From: Campylobacter suis
GTDB lineage: Bacteria; Campylobacterota; Campylobacteria; Campylobacterales; Campylobacteraceae
DNA length: 64,000 nucleotides
NCBI RefSeq assembly: GCF_905120475.1
Contig: NZ_CAJHOE010000001.1
Location: 1 to 64,000, forward strand
Reading direction: 5' to 3'
This document shows, in pieces, positions 41,046-51,352 of this stretch (positions are counted from its first letter, which is position 1; every line of letters starts with the position of its first letter). A program made the translations under genes and the position numbers. The notes beneath the pieces were generated by a model. It was not told where the DNA came from, did no database searches, and saw only the letters and a program-made list of their open reading frames with translations.

Positions 41046-43370
41046 ATGGATGATATGAAAGAGATAATGGAAGACTTCTTAGTAGAAGCTTTCGAACTAA
41101 TTGAACAAATCGACCATGACCTTGTTGAGCTTGAAGCAAACCCTGAGGATTTAGATCTTTTAAATAGAATTTTCCGTGTCGCACACACTGTAAAAGGAAG
41201 TTCTAGCTTTTTAAATTTTGATGTCCTTACAAAGCTTACTCATCACATGGAAGATGTCTTAAATAAGGCTAGAAAAGATGAGCTTAAAATGACACCAGAT
41301 GTTATGGATGTCGTTCTTGAGTCGGTAGATATGATGAAGGGACTTTTGCATGGCATTAGGGATCATGGAAATGACCGCGATGTTGGCATACAGATACAAG
41401 ATATCTGCGAAAGATTAACGGCTATCTCTGAGGGTGATGCGGTTCCAGCTACCGCGCCAGCTGCACCATCGCCAGAGCCTGAGCCAGAGGTCGTTGCTGA
41501 GCCAGAGCCTGAGATTAGTGATGAAAATTTATCAAAACTAAGTGATGATGAGGTTGAGGCTGAGATAGAGCGTTTGTTAAAAGTTAGAAAAGCTGAAGAT
41601 CAGGCACGCCGTGCTAGTAAAAATGCAGCTTCTGCCGCCACTCCAGCAGCTGCAAAACCAGCAACCCCAGCACCAGCTGCAAAGCCAGCCACTGCCCCTA
41701 AAAAAGAGGAAGATGGTGATAAGAAAGTCCCAGCGCAAAGTGGTGCAGTAGCTCAAGAGCAGACTATCCGTGTTGAGGTTAAAAGACTTGATCACTTGAT
41801 GAATCTTATCGGCGAGCTTGTACTTGGCAAAAACCGCTTGCTTAAAATTTATGATGATGTTGAAGAGAGATATGAGGGGGAGAAATTCCTTGAGGAGCTT
41901 AACCAAGTAGTCTCTAGCCTAAGCCTTGTTACTACTGACATTCAGCTTGCAGTTATGAAAACAAGAATGCTTCCAGTCGCAAAGGTATTTAACAAATTTC
42001 CGCGTATGATACGAGATCTTAGTCGTGAACTTGGTAAGCAAATAGACCTTGAAATTTCTGGTGAAGAAACAGAGCTTGATAAGTCAATCGTTGAAGAGAT
42101 AGGTGATCCTCTAGTACATATTATTAGAAATTCATGCGATCATGGTATAGAAGATCCAGAGACAAGAAAGCTTGCTGGCAAGCCTGAAAAAGGTACTGTT
42201 GAGCTTAAAGCGTACAACGAGGGTAATCATATCGTTATTGAGATCGTTGATGATGGTAAGGGTCTTGATGCTGCAATGCTTAAGATGAAATCAATAGAAA
42301 AAGGCATCATAACTGAGCGTGAAGCCGATGCGATGAGCGATAAAGAGGCATTTAGTCTTATATTTAAGCCAGGCTTTTCAACGGCTGCAAAGGTTACAAA
42401 TGTAAGTGGACGCGGCGTTGGTATGGATGTTGTTAAGACAAATATTGAAAAATTAAATGGCATTATAGATATAGAGAGCGAAGTGGGCAAGGGTACTGTA
42501 ATGAAGCTCAAAATTCCACTCACACTTGCTATTATTCAGTCATTGCTTGTTGGAACACAAGAGGAATTTTATGCTATTCCACTTGCAAGTGTTCTTGAGA
42601 CTGTTCGTGTGCCTATTGACGATATTTATACAATCGATGGCAAAAATGTTCTTCGCCTACGAGATGAAGTGCTTTCTCTTGTTCGCCTCTCTGATGTTTT
42701 TGGAGTTAAGAAGGTGTTTGATGGCGGAGATCATACCTATGTTGTCATCATTGGTGTTGCAGAAGCAAAACTTGGTATCATAGTTGATACTCTGGTTGGT
42801 CAAGAAGAGGTTGTTATTAAGTCTATGGGCGATTATTTGCAAAACATCCCTGGTATAGCAGGTGCTACGATAAGGGGTGATGGTCGTGTTACTCTTATTA
42901 TTGATGTTGGTGCGATGATGGAGATGGCAAAGGATATTAAGGTAGATATTCGTGCTGAGATGGATGAGACTAAAAATGTAAAAGAGAAGCCAAGTGATTA
43001 TAAAGTCTTGATAGTAGATGACTCAAAGATGGACAGAACTATTATGCAAAAGTCACTTGAGCCAACTGGCGTAACTGTGATCGAAGCTACAAATGGTGTT
43101 GAGGCACTGGCTGTTATAAAGTCTGGCGAACACGCTTTTGATGCGATACTTATTGATATTGAGATGCCACGCATGGACGGATACACTCTTGCTGGCGAAA
43201 TTCGTAAATACTCTAAATATCGCACTCTTCCACTCATCGCCGTTACATCAAGGACATCTAAGACGGATAGACTGCGTGGCGTTGAGGTCGGTATGACTGA
43301 GTACATTACCAAGCCATACTCATCAGAGTATCTTGAAAATGTCGTTAGAAAAAATATTAAGTTACCATGA
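41046..43370 (+). CDS. cheA: Chemotaxis histidine kinase CheA with C-terminal receiver domain
   Basis: This 774-residue hybrid kinase has an HPt domain with the phospho-accepting His47 in A-H-T-V-K-G-S-S. A Pro/Ala/Glu-rich linker (about 134-235) comes next, then the dimerisation domain (H-L-M-N-L-I-G-E-L-V). The ATPase domain has I-R-N-S-C-D-H-G-I, D-D-G-K-G-L-D and G-R-G-V-G-M-D, followed by a CheW-like domain. A receiver domain from about 645 has V-D-D-S, phospho-Asp in I-D-I-E-M-P-R-M-D-G-Y and Lys in T-K-P-Y. The fused CheY domain is standard in campylobacters. No P2 domain is evident; the linker takes its place. Confidence 0.95.
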   Translation: MDDMKEIMEDFLVEAFELIEQIDHDLVELEANPEDLDLLNRIFRVAHTVKGSSSFLNFDVLTKLTHHMEDVLNKARKDELKMTPDVMDVVLESVDMMKGLLHGIRDHGNDRDVGIQIQDICERLTAISEGDAVPATAPAAPSPEPEPEVVAEPEPEISDENLSKLSDDEVEAEIERLLKVRKAEDQARRASKNAASAATPAAAKPATPAPAAKPATAPKKEEDGDKKVPAQSGAVAQEQTIRVEVKRLDHLMNLIGELVLGKNRLLKIYDDVEERYEGEKFLEELNQVVSSLSLVTTDIQLAVMKTRMLPVAKVFNKFPRMIRDLSRELGKQIDLEISGEETELDKSIVEEIGDPLVHIIRNSCDHGIEDPETRKLAGKPEKGTVELKAYNEGNHIVIEIVDDGKGLDAAMLKMKSIEKGIITEREADAMSDKEAFSLIFKPGFSTAAKVTNVSGRGVGMDVVKTNIEKLNGIIDIESEVGKGTVMKLKIPLTLAIIQSLLVGTQEEFYAIPLASVLETVRVPIDDIYTIDGKNVLRLRDEVLSLVRLSDVFGVKKVFDGGDHTYVVIIGVAEAKLGIIVDTLVGQEEVVIKSMGDYLQNIPGIAGATIRGDGRVTLIIDVGAMMEMAKDIKVDIRAEMDETKNVKEKPSDYKVLIVDDSKMDRTIMQKSLEPTGVTVIEATNGVEALAVIKSGEHAFDAILIDIEMPRMDGYTLAGEIRKYSKYRTLPLIAVTSRTSKTDRLRGVEVGMTEYITKPYSSEYLENVVRKNIKLP

Positions 43371-43381
43371 GGGAGTAAGAT

Positions 43382-43882
43382 ATGAGTAATAAATTAAATG
43401 AAGTCTTACAGAAACAGCAAGCACAAATAGGAAACGATGGAACAGTTGGAAATAACGATGATATAATCCAACTTGTAGGCTTTGTGGTCGGTGAAGAGGA
43501 GTATGCGATACCTATTTTAAACATAAAAGAGATTATAAAGCCCATAGAATTTACCCGTGTTCCAAGCGTTCCTGAGTATGTTCTTGGTGTGTTTAACCTT
43601 CGTGGAACGGTTATACCACTTATAGATCTTAGAAAGCGTTTTTCTATTAATGCTGGTAAGCAAACACCAAGCACACGCTATATCGTTATGAAAGATGAAG
43701 AAAATATCGCAGGCTTTGTTATAGATAGACTTACTGAGGCTATTCGTATAAATCGCAACAGGATTGATCCGCCGCCAGAGACTTTGGTTAAGGAAAAAGG
43801 CATGATCTATGGTATCGGAAAGCGCGATCAAAATATCCTTACGATACTTAAAGTTGAAAGCTTGCTAAAGCGTGATTTTTAG
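43382..43882 (+). CDS. cheW: Chemotaxis coupling protein CheW
   Basis: This 166-residue single CheW domain is seen from V-G-F-V-V-G-E-E-E-Y-A-I-P through I-L-N-I-K-E-I-I and F-N-L-R-G-T-V-I-P-L-I-D-L-R. It scaffolds CheA and the chemoreceptors. It is third in the che run with an 11-base gap after cheA. A gggag ribosome binding site precedes the ATG. Confidence 0.95.
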   Translation: MSNKLNEVLQKQQAQIGNDGTVGNNDDIIQLVGFVVGEEEYAIPILNIKEIIKPIEFTRVPSVPEYVLGVFNLRGTVIPLIDLRKRFSINAGKQTPSTRYIVMKDEENIAGFVIDRLTEAIRINRNRIDPPPETLVKEKGMIYGIGKRDQNILTILKVESLLKRDF

Positions 43883-43890
43883 GCTAAATT

Positions 43891-44517
43891 TTGATAAAGC
43901 TTTGTATTTTTGACTTTGATTCTACGCTAATGGACGGCGAGACCATAGATGAGCTCGCCGCCTCTTTTGGTGTTGGAGATGATGTAAAAAAGATAACTGA
44001 ACTTGCTATGGCTGGCAAGCTTGATTTTTTTGAAAGTCTTAGCAAAAGAGTTTCTTTGCTTAAGGGCATGAGCCATGAAAAAGCCCTTAAGGTTTGCAAA
44101 AATCTGCCTCCAATGAATGGAGCAAAAGAGCTAATTGTCGGGCTTAAAGAGCGTGGTATAAAAGTTATAGTATTTAGCGGAGGCTTTCATCTAGCAACAG
44201 ACATTATGCAAGAAAAGATAGGCTATGATGCAAATTTTGCAAATATTTTGCACCAAAAAGATGGAGCTTTAACTGGTCTTGTGGGCGGAGAGATGATGTT
44301 TTCTAACTCAAAAGGTGAAATGCTTGAGCGTTTGCAAAAAATTTTAAATGTTAGCAAAGATGAAACTATGTGCGTTGGAGACGGAGCAAACGATATCTCG
44401 ATGTTTGTGCGCTCTGGCGTGAGTGTAGCTTTTTGTGCAAAAGAAATTTTGCGCCAAAACGCCACACACTGCGTTGATAAAAAAGACTTAAGGGAAGTTT
44501 TAAAAATTTTAAAATAA
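43891..44517 (+). CDS. serB: Phosphoserine phosphatase
   Basis: This 208-residue HAD-family enzyme has the nucleophile motif F-D-F-D-S-T-L-M-D-G-E-T near 5-16, F-S-G-G-F (motif II Ser) near 92-96 and V-G-D-G-A-N-D (motif IV) near 155-161. It completes serine synthesis from phosphoserine; serC is also in this window at 60518. There is no ACT domain. It starts with a TTG eight bases after cheW, without a strong ribosome binding site. Confidence 0.92.
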   Translation: MIKLCIFDFDSTLMDGETIDELAASFGVGDDVKKITELAMAGKLDFFESLSKRVSLLKGMSHEKALKVCKNLPPMNGAKELIVGLKERGIKVIVFSGGFHLATDIMQEKIGYDANFANILHQKDGALTGLVGGEMMFSNSKGEMLERLQKILNVSKDETMCVGDGANDISMFVRSGVSVAFCAKEILRQNATHCVDKKDLREVLKILK

Positions 44518-44676
44518 ATAAAATTTTAAAATCACAAATTTTACTTATAGTCTCAAAAACTAAATTTCAAAAAATATCGATAAATTCGTTAAGGTTTTTA
44601 TATAAAACTATTAAATTTATAGCATATTAAACTTTAAAATTGTATCCTATAAAAAATCACTTTAACGGATGGAAAA

Positions 44677-45675
44677 ATGTATAATAACGAAGCAAAATTT
44701 TCACTTTGGTGCGATTTTATAGAGCGAGAGTTTGTTGATACGGGGCTTAAAGATATGCTTAAAAAGGGCATTATAAATGGAGCGACTAGTAACCCAGCGA
44801 TCTTTAAAAGTGCATTTAGCTCAGGTAAAGCATATTCTAGCAGCATACAAAGTGCCACTAGAAGGCATCCTAAGGATATTTATGAACTTCTTGCCACGCA
44901 AGATATAAAGATGGCGGCATGCGCTATGCTTAGAAATTTTGCAAATGACGATGATGGATACATTAGTATCGAGGTTGATCCAAATTTATCTAGTGATGCT
45001 CAGGCTAGTATCGCCGAAGGTATTAGGCTTTATAACTCTATTAAAATGCCAAATGTGATGATAAAAATACCTGCCACAAAGGAAGGTTTTGCAGCTATGA
45101 GTGCCTTGATGGCTGAGGGCATAAGTGTAAATGCAACTCTTATATTTTCACCAGAGCAAGCCCAAGGTTGCCTTGATGCGTTTAAAGAAGGGGCTGAAAT
45201 TTATGCTAAACGCTATCCACATACCCCTTTGCCAAAAGGCGTTATAAGCATATTTGTAAGCCGTTTTGATAGACTTTTGGATATAAAAATGGCTGAGAAA
45301 AATTTACCAACGGCACAGATTGGTATCATGAATGCTACTAAAATTTATCACATTATTAAAGATGAAAATTTGCCAAATGTTCGTGCTCTTTTTGCAAGCA
45401 CTGGGGTTAAAGGTGGCGAGCTTAGGGCGGATCATTATGTTCGTGAGCTTATGTTTGAAAATTCGATAAATACGGCTCCACTTGATACTATAACTGAGTT
45501 CATAAAACACGAAGCAAGTTTAAAAACCCCAAGCTCAAAAGAAAATGTCGAAGCATTTTTTGGTGTAGTAAAAAATGCGGGCATAGATATGCAGGTTGTA
45601 TATAAAGAGCTTTTAAATGACGGACTTAAGGCTTTTGTTGTCGCATTTGATGAAATTTTAGCTTCGCTTAAATGA
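44677..45675 (+). CDS. tal: Transaldolase
   Basis: This 332-residue TalB-type beta/alpha barrel has G-A-T-S-N-P-A-I-F-K near 31-40, S-I-E-V-D-P near 95-100 and M-I-K-I-P-A-T-K-E-G, where the lysine of K-I-P forms the Schiff base. It exchanges three-carbon units between fructose-6-phosphate/erythrose-4-phosphate and sedoheptulose-7-phosphate. A 159-base AT-rich gap precedes it; a weak -10 may lie near 44647-44655. The order serB-tal is as in C. jejuni. Confidence 0.92.
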   Translation: MYNNEAKFSLWCDFIEREFVDTGLKDMLKKGIINGATSNPAIFKSAFSSGKAYSSSIQSATRRHPKDIYELLATQDIKMAACAMLRNFANDDDGYISIEVDPNLSSDAQASIAEGIRLYNSIKMPNVMIKIPATKEGFAAMSALMAEGISVNATLIFSPEQAQGCLDAFKEGAEIYAKRYPHTPLPKGVISIFVSRFDRLLDIKMAEKNLPTAQIGIMNATKIYHIIKDENLPNVRALFASTGVKGGELRADHYVRELMFENSINTAPLDTITEFIKHEASLKTPSSKENVEAFFGVVKNAGIDMQVVYKELLNDGLKAFVVAFDEILASLK

Positions 45676-45707
45676 TGAAATTTAGCTTAAATTTATAAAA
45701 TTTTCAG

Positions 45708-45713
45708 TATAAT
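45708..45713 (+). promoter_or_regulatory. -10 box for rplY-pth
   Basis: A perfect TATAAT preceded by TTTTCAG lies 29 bases before the rplY ATG; a gaaagga ribosome binding site follows. This is a typical strong promoter for a ribosomal gene. Confidence 0.65.
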
Positions 45714-45742
45714 CGGCGTTTATTTTTTACGAAAGGAAAACG

Positions 45743-46279
45743 ATGTTAGAAGGTATCGTTAGAGAGAGTATCGGTAAGAAGTCTGCAAAGGCTTTGAGAA
45801 GAGATGGTTATCTAATCGCAAACATTTATGGTAAGGGATTAGAGAATGTTGCTGCAGCATTTAAAGTAAATGACTTTATAAAAGAGGTACGCAAAAAGCA
45901 GACCCTTGCGTTTGATGTAAAAGTTGGCGAAAAGGTCTATAATGTCGTTATAGTTGATTATCAAAGAGATGTTGTTACAAACGATCTAAAGCATGTTGAT
46001 CTTAAAGTTGCACTTCCGGGTGTTGTGTCAAAATACATGATCCCAGTTAAGCCAGTGGGTACGCCTATCGGTCTTAAAAATAAAGGTGTTTTGATCCAAT
46101 CTAAGCGTCGTCTAGCGGTAAAATGCACGGCTGAGAATTTACCAAATGCGTTTGAGCTAGATGTTAGCAAGCTTGGTATAGACGACACCATCTTGGTTCG
46201 CGACATCCCAACTCCAGCTGGCGTAACTATCGTTGATGCCGATAGAATAGCAGTTCTTGGTGTTATCAAAGCTAAGTAA
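45743..46279 (+). CDS. rplY: 50S ribosomal protein L25/general stress protein Ctc
   Basis: This 178-residue protein has an N-terminal 5S-rRNA-binding L25 domain ([16 protein letters not shown]) and a C-terminal TL5/Ctc beta domain ([17 protein letters not shown]). It is the long CTC form, not the short E. coli L25. It lies 12 bases before pth, a common pairing. Confidence 0.93.
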   Translation: MLEGIVRESIGKKSAKALRRDGYLIANIYGKGLENVAAAFKVNDFIKEVRKKQTLAFDVKVGEKVYNVVIVDYQRDVVTNDLKHVDLKVALPGVVSKYMIPVKPVGTPIGLKNKGVLIQSKRRLAVKCTAENLPNAFELDVSKLGIDDTILVRDIPTPAGVTIVDADRIAVLGVIKAK

Positions 46280-46291
46280 TCAGGCTTTTAA

Positions 46292-46855
46292 ATGATACTT
46301 ATTGTGGGGCTTGGAAACCCCACTTCTGAATACAAAAATACACGCCACAATATCGGCTTTATGCTCATAGATGAGCTTTTAGCTTACTATGCAAACAATG
46401 CACATGATGTAAGCTCGGCTAAATTTCAAGGTGAGCTTTTTAAAGTTGGTAAAATTTTACTTTTAAAACCACAAACTTACATGAATCTCTCGGGTAACAG
46501 TGTAAAAGCTGTAAGTGACTTTTATAAGCCTGAGCGTATTGTTGTTATACACGATGATGTTGATTTGTCTTTTGGTGCTATGAGATTTAAAAAGGGCGGA
46601 AGCAGTGGTGGACATAACGGTTTAAAGTCTATCGATGGTTTAATGGGAGCTGAGTATGAGCGCGTTAGACTAGGGGTTGGACGGAGTAAATTTGCGGGTG
46701 AATCAACAGCAAATTTCGTCCTTAGCGACTTTAGTGAAGATGAAAAACCAGGGCTGAATGAGCTTTTGCAAGTCGCAAAAAACGCAGTTTTAGAGCTTGT
46801 AGACTCTGATATAAAAACTATCAACCAAAAATTTTCACGCAAGGGCATTTCGTGA
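46292..46855 (+). CDS. pth: Peptidyl-tRNA hydrolase
   Basis: This 187-residue enzyme has V-G-L-G-N-P near 5-10, N-T-R-H-N-I-G-F near 17-24 (catalytic His), P-Q-T-Y-M-N-L-S-G and H-D-D-V-D near 87-91, with [12 protein letters not shown] following. It frees peptides from dropped-off peptidyl-tRNA and is essential in most bacteria. It overlaps the next gene by four bases. Confidence 0.95.
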   Translation: MILIVGLGNPTSEYKNTRHNIGFMLIDELLAYYANNAHDVSSAKFQGELFKVGKILLLKPQTYMNLSGNSVKAVSDFYKPERIVVIHDDVDLSFGAMRFKKGGSSGGHNGLKSIDGLMGAEYERVRLGVGRSKFAGESTANFVLSDFSEDEKPGLNELLQVAKNAVLELVDSDIKTINQKFSRKGIS

Positions 46856-47916
46856 GACTTTATGCTCGTTATGTTGCTTGGGAGTATTTTAAAGCATTTT
46901 TGATTATTTTCTTAGCGCTTGAGCTTTTTTATGTTGGTATTGATTTGCTTACAAATTTAAAGGACTTGCCAAGATCGGCAAATTTACAACTGCTTTATGT
47001 AGGTCTTACATCGCTTACGGCTGTATCTTATGTGCTTCCTATTTCGCTTGTTTTTGCAATCATTATCACACATATAAATATGGTTCGCTCAAATGAGCTT
47101 GTTAGCCTTTATGCGCTCGGTGTTAGCAAAAACTCAGTCATCTTTCCGCAGTTTTTCATAGCGCTCTTTATCACTTTGTTTTATGTCGGGCTAAACTGTA
47201 CATCTTTTGCTTATGCGTATGATTACCAAAAAAACATAGCAAAAAATTCAAGTTTTACAAAAAGTACAACGGATACATTTATAAAATTTGAGGGTAAATT
47301 TATCTACATCAAAGAGCTAAATTCAATCACAAATGAAGCTTTAAATATAGATATTTTCGATCTAAACGAAACTGATTTAAAGCTTAGTGCTTTTGCAAAA
47401 AGTGCTAAATTTAAAGATGGGGCTTGGCAGTTAAAGGATGTAAATTTAACAAAAATTCCTAGCTTACTTGAGCTGGGCGCAAAGGGTTTGGATATACAAA
47501 ATTTAAGTCAGATTGATGGCTTAAAAGGGTTTAAACCAAAGAGTATACAAAGTGCAAATGCCGAGCAAGCAAGCACGCTCAATATCCCTGATACACTTGA
47601 TTTTATCTTTACATTTAAAGACGAGGATGTCGAGATAAATACGGCAAAAACGGCATTTTACAACCTTGCAATATTTCCGTTTTTTGCACCTTTTTTGATG
47701 ATGATTTTTTACTATAAACTTCCTGTCGCTGGTAGATTTTTTAACCTTGCATTAGCTAGCTTTATCTTTGTTTTGATAGCGCTTGTAGCATGGGGTGTAC
47801 TTTTTGTGCTAGTAAAATTTTCACAAAGCGGGACAGTGCTTCCAGAAATTGGGATACTTGCTCCTGTTGTTTTGCTGATTTTATACGCAATATATCTTGT
47901 AAAAAGGCATTATTAA
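46852..47916 (+). CDS. LptF/LptG family lipopolysaccharide export permease
   Basis: This 354-residue YjgP/YjgQ-type permease has three TM helices at the N-terminus (about 12-35, 60-80 and 95-120), a periplasmic beta-jellyroll-like middle and three C-terminal TM helices (about 270-350). It forms part of the LptB2FG ABC transporter that extracts lipopolysaccharide or lipooligosaccharide from the inner membrane. The start is GTG inside pth. LptF and LptG are hard to tell apart by eye; the location after pth matches C. jejuni Cj0313. Confidence 0.83.
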   Translation: MRLYARYVAWEYFKAFLIIFLALELFYVGIDLLTNLKDLPRSANLQLLYVGLTSLTAVSYVLPISLVFAIIITHINMVRSNELVSLYALGVSKNSVIFPQFFIALFITLFYVGLNCTSFAYAYDYQKNIAKNSSFTKSTTDTFIKFEGKFIYIKELNSITNEALNIDIFDLNETDLKLSAFAKSAKFKDGAWQLKDVNLTKIPSLLELGAKGLDIQNLSQIDGLKGFKPKSIQSANAEQASTLNIPDTLDFIFTFKDEDVEINTAKTAFYNLAIFPFFAPFLMMIFYYKLPVAGRFFNLALASFIFVLIALVAWGVLFVLVKFSQSGTVLPEIGILAPVVLLILYAIYLVKRHY

Positions 47917-47938
47917 GCCAAATTTTGGCATTTTTTTT
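47917..47938 (+). terminator. Weak intrinsic terminator before lysA
   Basis: A short 5-bp stem (47917-47921 with 47925-47929) is followed by eight T residues at 47931-47938, just after the permease stop. The stem is short, so termination may be partial. Confidence 0.45.
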
Positions 47939-47971
47939 GTAAAATCCTTGAATTTACGACAAAGGTTTTTG

Positions 47972-49174
47972 ATGGATTACAAAAATTTAGCACAGACTTA
48001 TAAAACTCCTCTTTATGTTTATGACTTTGATTATATACAAACTCGCTATTTAACACTAAAAAACGCATTTAATGCTAGAAAATCGCTAATATGCTACGCT
48101 GTCAAAGCAAACTCAAATCTTAGTGTTTTAAAGCACCTTGCAAATTTGGGTGCTGGATTTGATTGTGTGAGCATAGGCGAAGTAAAGCGTGCGCTTTTGG
48201 CTGGAGCAAATAAATATCAGATTATTTTTAGTGGCGTTGGTAAGCGTGATGATGAGTTAAAAGATGCTCTTGAGAGTGATATTTTGATGATAAATCTTGA
48301 GAGTGAAGCCGAGATGAAGCGCCTTGAGATAATAGCTAAAGATCTTGGTAAAAAAGCTAGAATTAGCATTCGTATAAATCCAGATGTTGATGCAAAAACT
48401 CATCCGTACATATCCACGGGTCTAAATGAAAATAAATTTGGCGTTGATATAAATACAGGAAAGAAAATGTATATCTATGCCAAAAACTCCGAATATCTTG
48501 ATCCAGTTGGTGTACATTTTCACATCGGCTCACAGATAACTGAGCTCTCTCCGATAATCGAGGCGGCTGGAATTTTAGCTGAGTTTGTAAGAGAGTTAAA
48601 AGCCATTGAGATAGATATCAAATTCTTTGATGTTGGTGGTGGTATAGGGGTTATTTATGATAATGAAAAAGAGATTGATACTTATGACTATGCACAGGGA
48701 ATTTTATCTAAGCTAAACGGACTTGATGTTACTGTTGTGTGCGAGCCTGGGCGCTTTATCGTTGCAAATGCTGGAGTGCTTTTAACTTCTGTTTTATATG
48801 AGAAATTTAACAAGCAAAAACGCTTTGTTATGGTTGATGCGGCGATGAATGATCTTATTCGCCCGAGCCTTTATGAGGCTTTTCATGGTGTTGAACTGGT
48901 TGGAAAAAGTAAAGACGAAAGCTCTTGCGATATAGTTGGTCCTATATGTGAGAGTGGTGACTTTTTGGCTAAAAATGTTATGTTGCCAGCTTGCGAAAGT
49001 GGAGATATTATCGTTGTAAAAAGCGTAGGTGCCTATGGTTTTGCGATGAGCGGCAACTATAATACAAGAGGTCGAGCAGCAGAGGTTGCAGTAAGTGGCG
49101 GCGAGCATAGGCTTATAAGAAAGCGTGAGAGCTTTGAAGATGTTGTCGCGCTTGAGTTGGAATTTATGAAATGA
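47972..49174 (+). CDS. lysA: Diaminopimelate decarboxylase
   Basis: This 400-residue fold-type III PLP enzyme has C-Y-A-V-K-A-N-S-N, whose lysine binds PLP, near 43-51. G-V-H-F-H-I-G-S-Q, G-G-G-I-G-V, E-P-G-R-F and the catalytic C-E-S-G-D-F follow. It makes lysine from meso-diaminopimelate. I chose the ATG at 47972 with aaagg upstream; the open frame extends eight codons further. It overlaps pheA by four bases. Confidence 0.94.
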   Translation: MDYKNLAQTYKTPLYVYDFDYIQTRYLTLKNAFNARKSLICYAVKANSNLSVLKHLANLGAGFDCVSIGEVKRALLAGANKYQIIFSGVGKRDDELKDALESDILMINLESEAEMKRLEIIAKDLGKKARISIRINPDVDAKTHPYISTGLNENKFGVDINTGKKMYIYAKNSEYLDPVGVHFHIGSQITELSPIIEAAGILAEFVRELKAIEIDIKFFDVGGGIGVIYDNEKEIDTYDYAQGILSKLNGLDVTVVCEPGRFIVANAGVLLTSVLYEKFNKQKRFVMVDAAMNDLIRPSLYEAFHGVELVGKSKDESSCDIVGPICESGDFLAKNVMLPACESGDIIVVKSVGAYGFAMSGNYNTRGRAAEVAVSGGEHRLIRKRESFEDVVALELEFMK

Positions 49175-50247
49175 ACTCATTAAACGAACTTAGAAAGCAT
49201 ATAGACGCTATTGATGATGAAATTCTAACAAAGCTTAACGAACGGATGGAATTTGTTAAAAAGATTGGTGAGCTAAAGCAAAGTAGTGGAACAGCGATAT
49301 ATCGTCCAGAGCGTGAGCGCGCGATAATCGAGCGCTTGGTTGATTATAAAAAAGGTACACTAAATAAAGCAGCTATCGAGGCGATATATCTTGAAATTTT
49401 TGCCGTAAGTAGAAATTTAGAGTGTCCCCAAAAGATAGCTTATCTGGGACCTGAAGGTACTTATACGCATCAGGCTGCTGAGAGCAGATTTGGTGCCATG
49501 AGTGAGTATGTGCCACTTGCTAGCATAGATGCAGTTTTTACAAAGTTAGCACAAAAAGAGGCAAAATATGGTGTTGTGCCGATTGAAAATAACACTGAAG
49601 GAGCGGTCGGAGCGACGCTTGATTGTCTGCCAAAATTTGAAAATGTTAAGATAGTGGCTGAAATTTACCAAGATATTCACCATAGTTTTGCGAGCATTTC
49701 GGATAGGCTAAGCGATATAAAGGGGATTTATTCTCATCCGCAAGGCTATAATCAGTGCCGTAAATTTCTTGAAGATCATATGCTTTTAGATATCCCATTT
49801 ATCCCGACTCGCTCCACTGCTGAGGCAGCATTGATGGCTTCAAAAGAGCCAAGCATGGGGGCTATTTGTTCAAAAATTGCCGCTAAGATGTATAATATCC
49901 CTATCCTTTATGAGACCATTGAGGATAATATGGCAAATAGAACTAGATTTTTTGTATTAAGCGACTTTAAAACACAACGCAGTGAGTATTGTAAAACTTC
50001 GATATTAGCTAAAACAGATCATCAGCCAGGTGCGCTTGCAAATTTGTTGCAAATCTTTAAAAATGAAAATATAAATATAACAAAACTTGAGAGCCGTCCG
50101 ATAAAACAGCGTGAGTTTAAGAGTGTTTTTTATCTTGATTTTGATGGGCATATTGATGATGAAAAGGTGCAAGCAGTCTTTGAAATAGCCCAAGAGATGG
50201 GTACTGAGATCACTTGGCTTGGAAGTTATCTAAGTGGAGATAAGTGA
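49171..50247 (+). CDS. pheA: Bifunctional chorismate mutase/prephenate dehydratase
   Basis: This 358-residue protein has an AroQ chorismate mutase domain at 1-88 ([11 protein letters not shown]). Prephenate dehydratase follows from about 90 ([26 protein letters not shown]), and a C-terminal ACT domain (G-A-L-A-N-L-L with E-S-R-P) gives phenylalanine feedback. It makes phenylpyruvate for phenylalanine. hisC, whose product can also act on aromatic keto acids, overlaps directly downstream. Confidence 0.95.
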   Translation: MNSLNELRKHIDAIDDEILTKLNERMEFVKKIGELKQSSGTAIYRPERERAIIERLVDYKKGTLNKAAIEAIYLEIFAVSRNLECPQKIAYLGPEGTYTHQAAESRFGAMSEYVPLASIDAVFTKLAQKEAKYGVVPIENNTEGAVGATLDCLPKFENVKIVAEIYQDIHHSFASISDRLSDIKGIYSHPQGYNQCRKFLEDHMLLDIPFIPTRSTAEAALMASKEPSMGAICSKIAAKMYNIPILYETIEDNMANRTRFFVLSDFKTQRSEYCKTSILAKTDHQPGALANLLQIFKNENINITKLESRPIKQREFKSVFYLDFDGHIDDEKVQAVFEIAQEMGTEITWLGSYLSGDK

Positions 50248-51347
50248 TGAAATTTAATAAAAATCTAGAAAATTTAACCAACTACGAGGCGGGTAAGCCT
50301 ATTGAGTTAGTTGTGCGTGAATACGGCATTAAGCCACAAGATGTTATAAAGCTAGCTAGTAACGAAAATCCATTTGGCACTAGTCCGCTTGTTGCCAAAC
50401 GCATCACAGAGCTAGCCACAAATGCACACCTTTATCCTGATGACAGCTACTTTGAGCTAAAAGACGCATTGGCAAACAAATTTAATGTCAGCTCAAAAAA
50501 TATCATCATCGGAGCTGGAAGCGATCAAATTTTAGAGTATTGTCTGCATGCAAAAGCTAATGAAAATAGTGCAGTCTTAATGGCTGGCGTGACATTTGCA
50601 ATGTATGAAATTTATGCAAAACAAGTTGGCGCAAATGTTATAAAGACAAATTCACAAACGCATGATCTTGCAGAGTTTAGAAAAATTTATGATACACATA
50701 AAGATAGAATTTCAGTCATATTTCTTTGCGTGCCAAATAACCCGCTTGGCGAGTGCCTTGATGCTAGCGAAGTTTATGAGTTTATACGCTATGTTAAAGA
50801 TGAAACCTTAGTTGTTATAGACGCTGCGTATAATGAATTCGCCAAATTTAAAGATGCAAAAAAGGGCATAGAGCCTGAGTTTATCGTGCAAAATTTTAAA
50901 AACGCTATCTATACAGGAACTTTTTCTAAAGCTTATGGGCTTGGTGGTATGCGTGTTGGTTATGGTATCGCAAGCCAAGAGATTATAAACGAGCTTGGTA
51001 AACTAAGAGCGCCGTTTAATATAACCACCCTAAGTCTTGCAGCCGCTATAACGGCACTTAGTGATAATGAGTTTGTGCAAAACGGTATAAAGAGTAACTT
51101 TGAGCAGATGGTGCGATATGAGGAATTTGCAAAATTTCATGGTCTTGAATATATAAAAAGCTATACAAATTTTATAATTTTAAAATTTAATGAGCAAAAT
51201 GCAAGTCAAATAGTGCAAAATTTGCTCAAAAAGGGTATAATTTTAAGAGATATGAAAAGTTACGGGCTAAATGCTATCCGCATAACTATCGGAACGGCAG
51301 TTCAAAACGACAGAGTTCTTGCAGAGTTAGATGAAATTTTAAAGTGA
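50247..51347 (+). CDS. hisC: Histidinol-phosphate aminotransferase
   Basis: This 366-residue fold-type I aminotransferase has [10 protein letters not shown] near 27-36, G-S-D-Q-I-L near 88-93, V-P-N-N-P-L-G and the Schiff-base lysine in [15 protein letters not shown]. It acts in histidine synthesis, and because it adjoins pheA it may also serve aromatic amino-acid transamination. The ATG at 50247 overlaps the pheA TGA by one base; a GTG one codon earlier is possible. Confidence 0.92.
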   Translation: MKFNKNLENLTNYEAGKPIELVVREYGIKPQDVIKLASNENPFGTSPLVAKRITELATNAHLYPDDSYFELKDALANKFNVSSKNIIIGAGSDQILEYCLHAKANENSAVLMAGVTFAMYEIYAKQVGANVIKTNSQTHDLAEFRKIYDTHKDRISVIFLCVPNNPLGECLDASEVYEFIRYVKDETLVVIDAAYNEFAKFKDAKKGIEPEFIVQNFKNAIYTGTFSKAYGLGGMRVGYGIASQEIINELGKLRAPFNITTLSLAAAITALSDNEFVQNGIKSNFEQMVRYEEFAKFHGLEYIKSYTNFIILKFNEQNASQIVQNLLKKGIILRDMKSYGLNAIRITIGTAVQNDRVLAELDEILK

Positions 51348-51352
51348 GATAG

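Noticed and set aside
44518-44676. A small RNA or gene in the gap between serB and tal
   Set aside because: The gap is AT-rich with only A/T palindromes and no convincing hairpin or open frame with a ribosome binding site; it most likely holds just the tal promoter.
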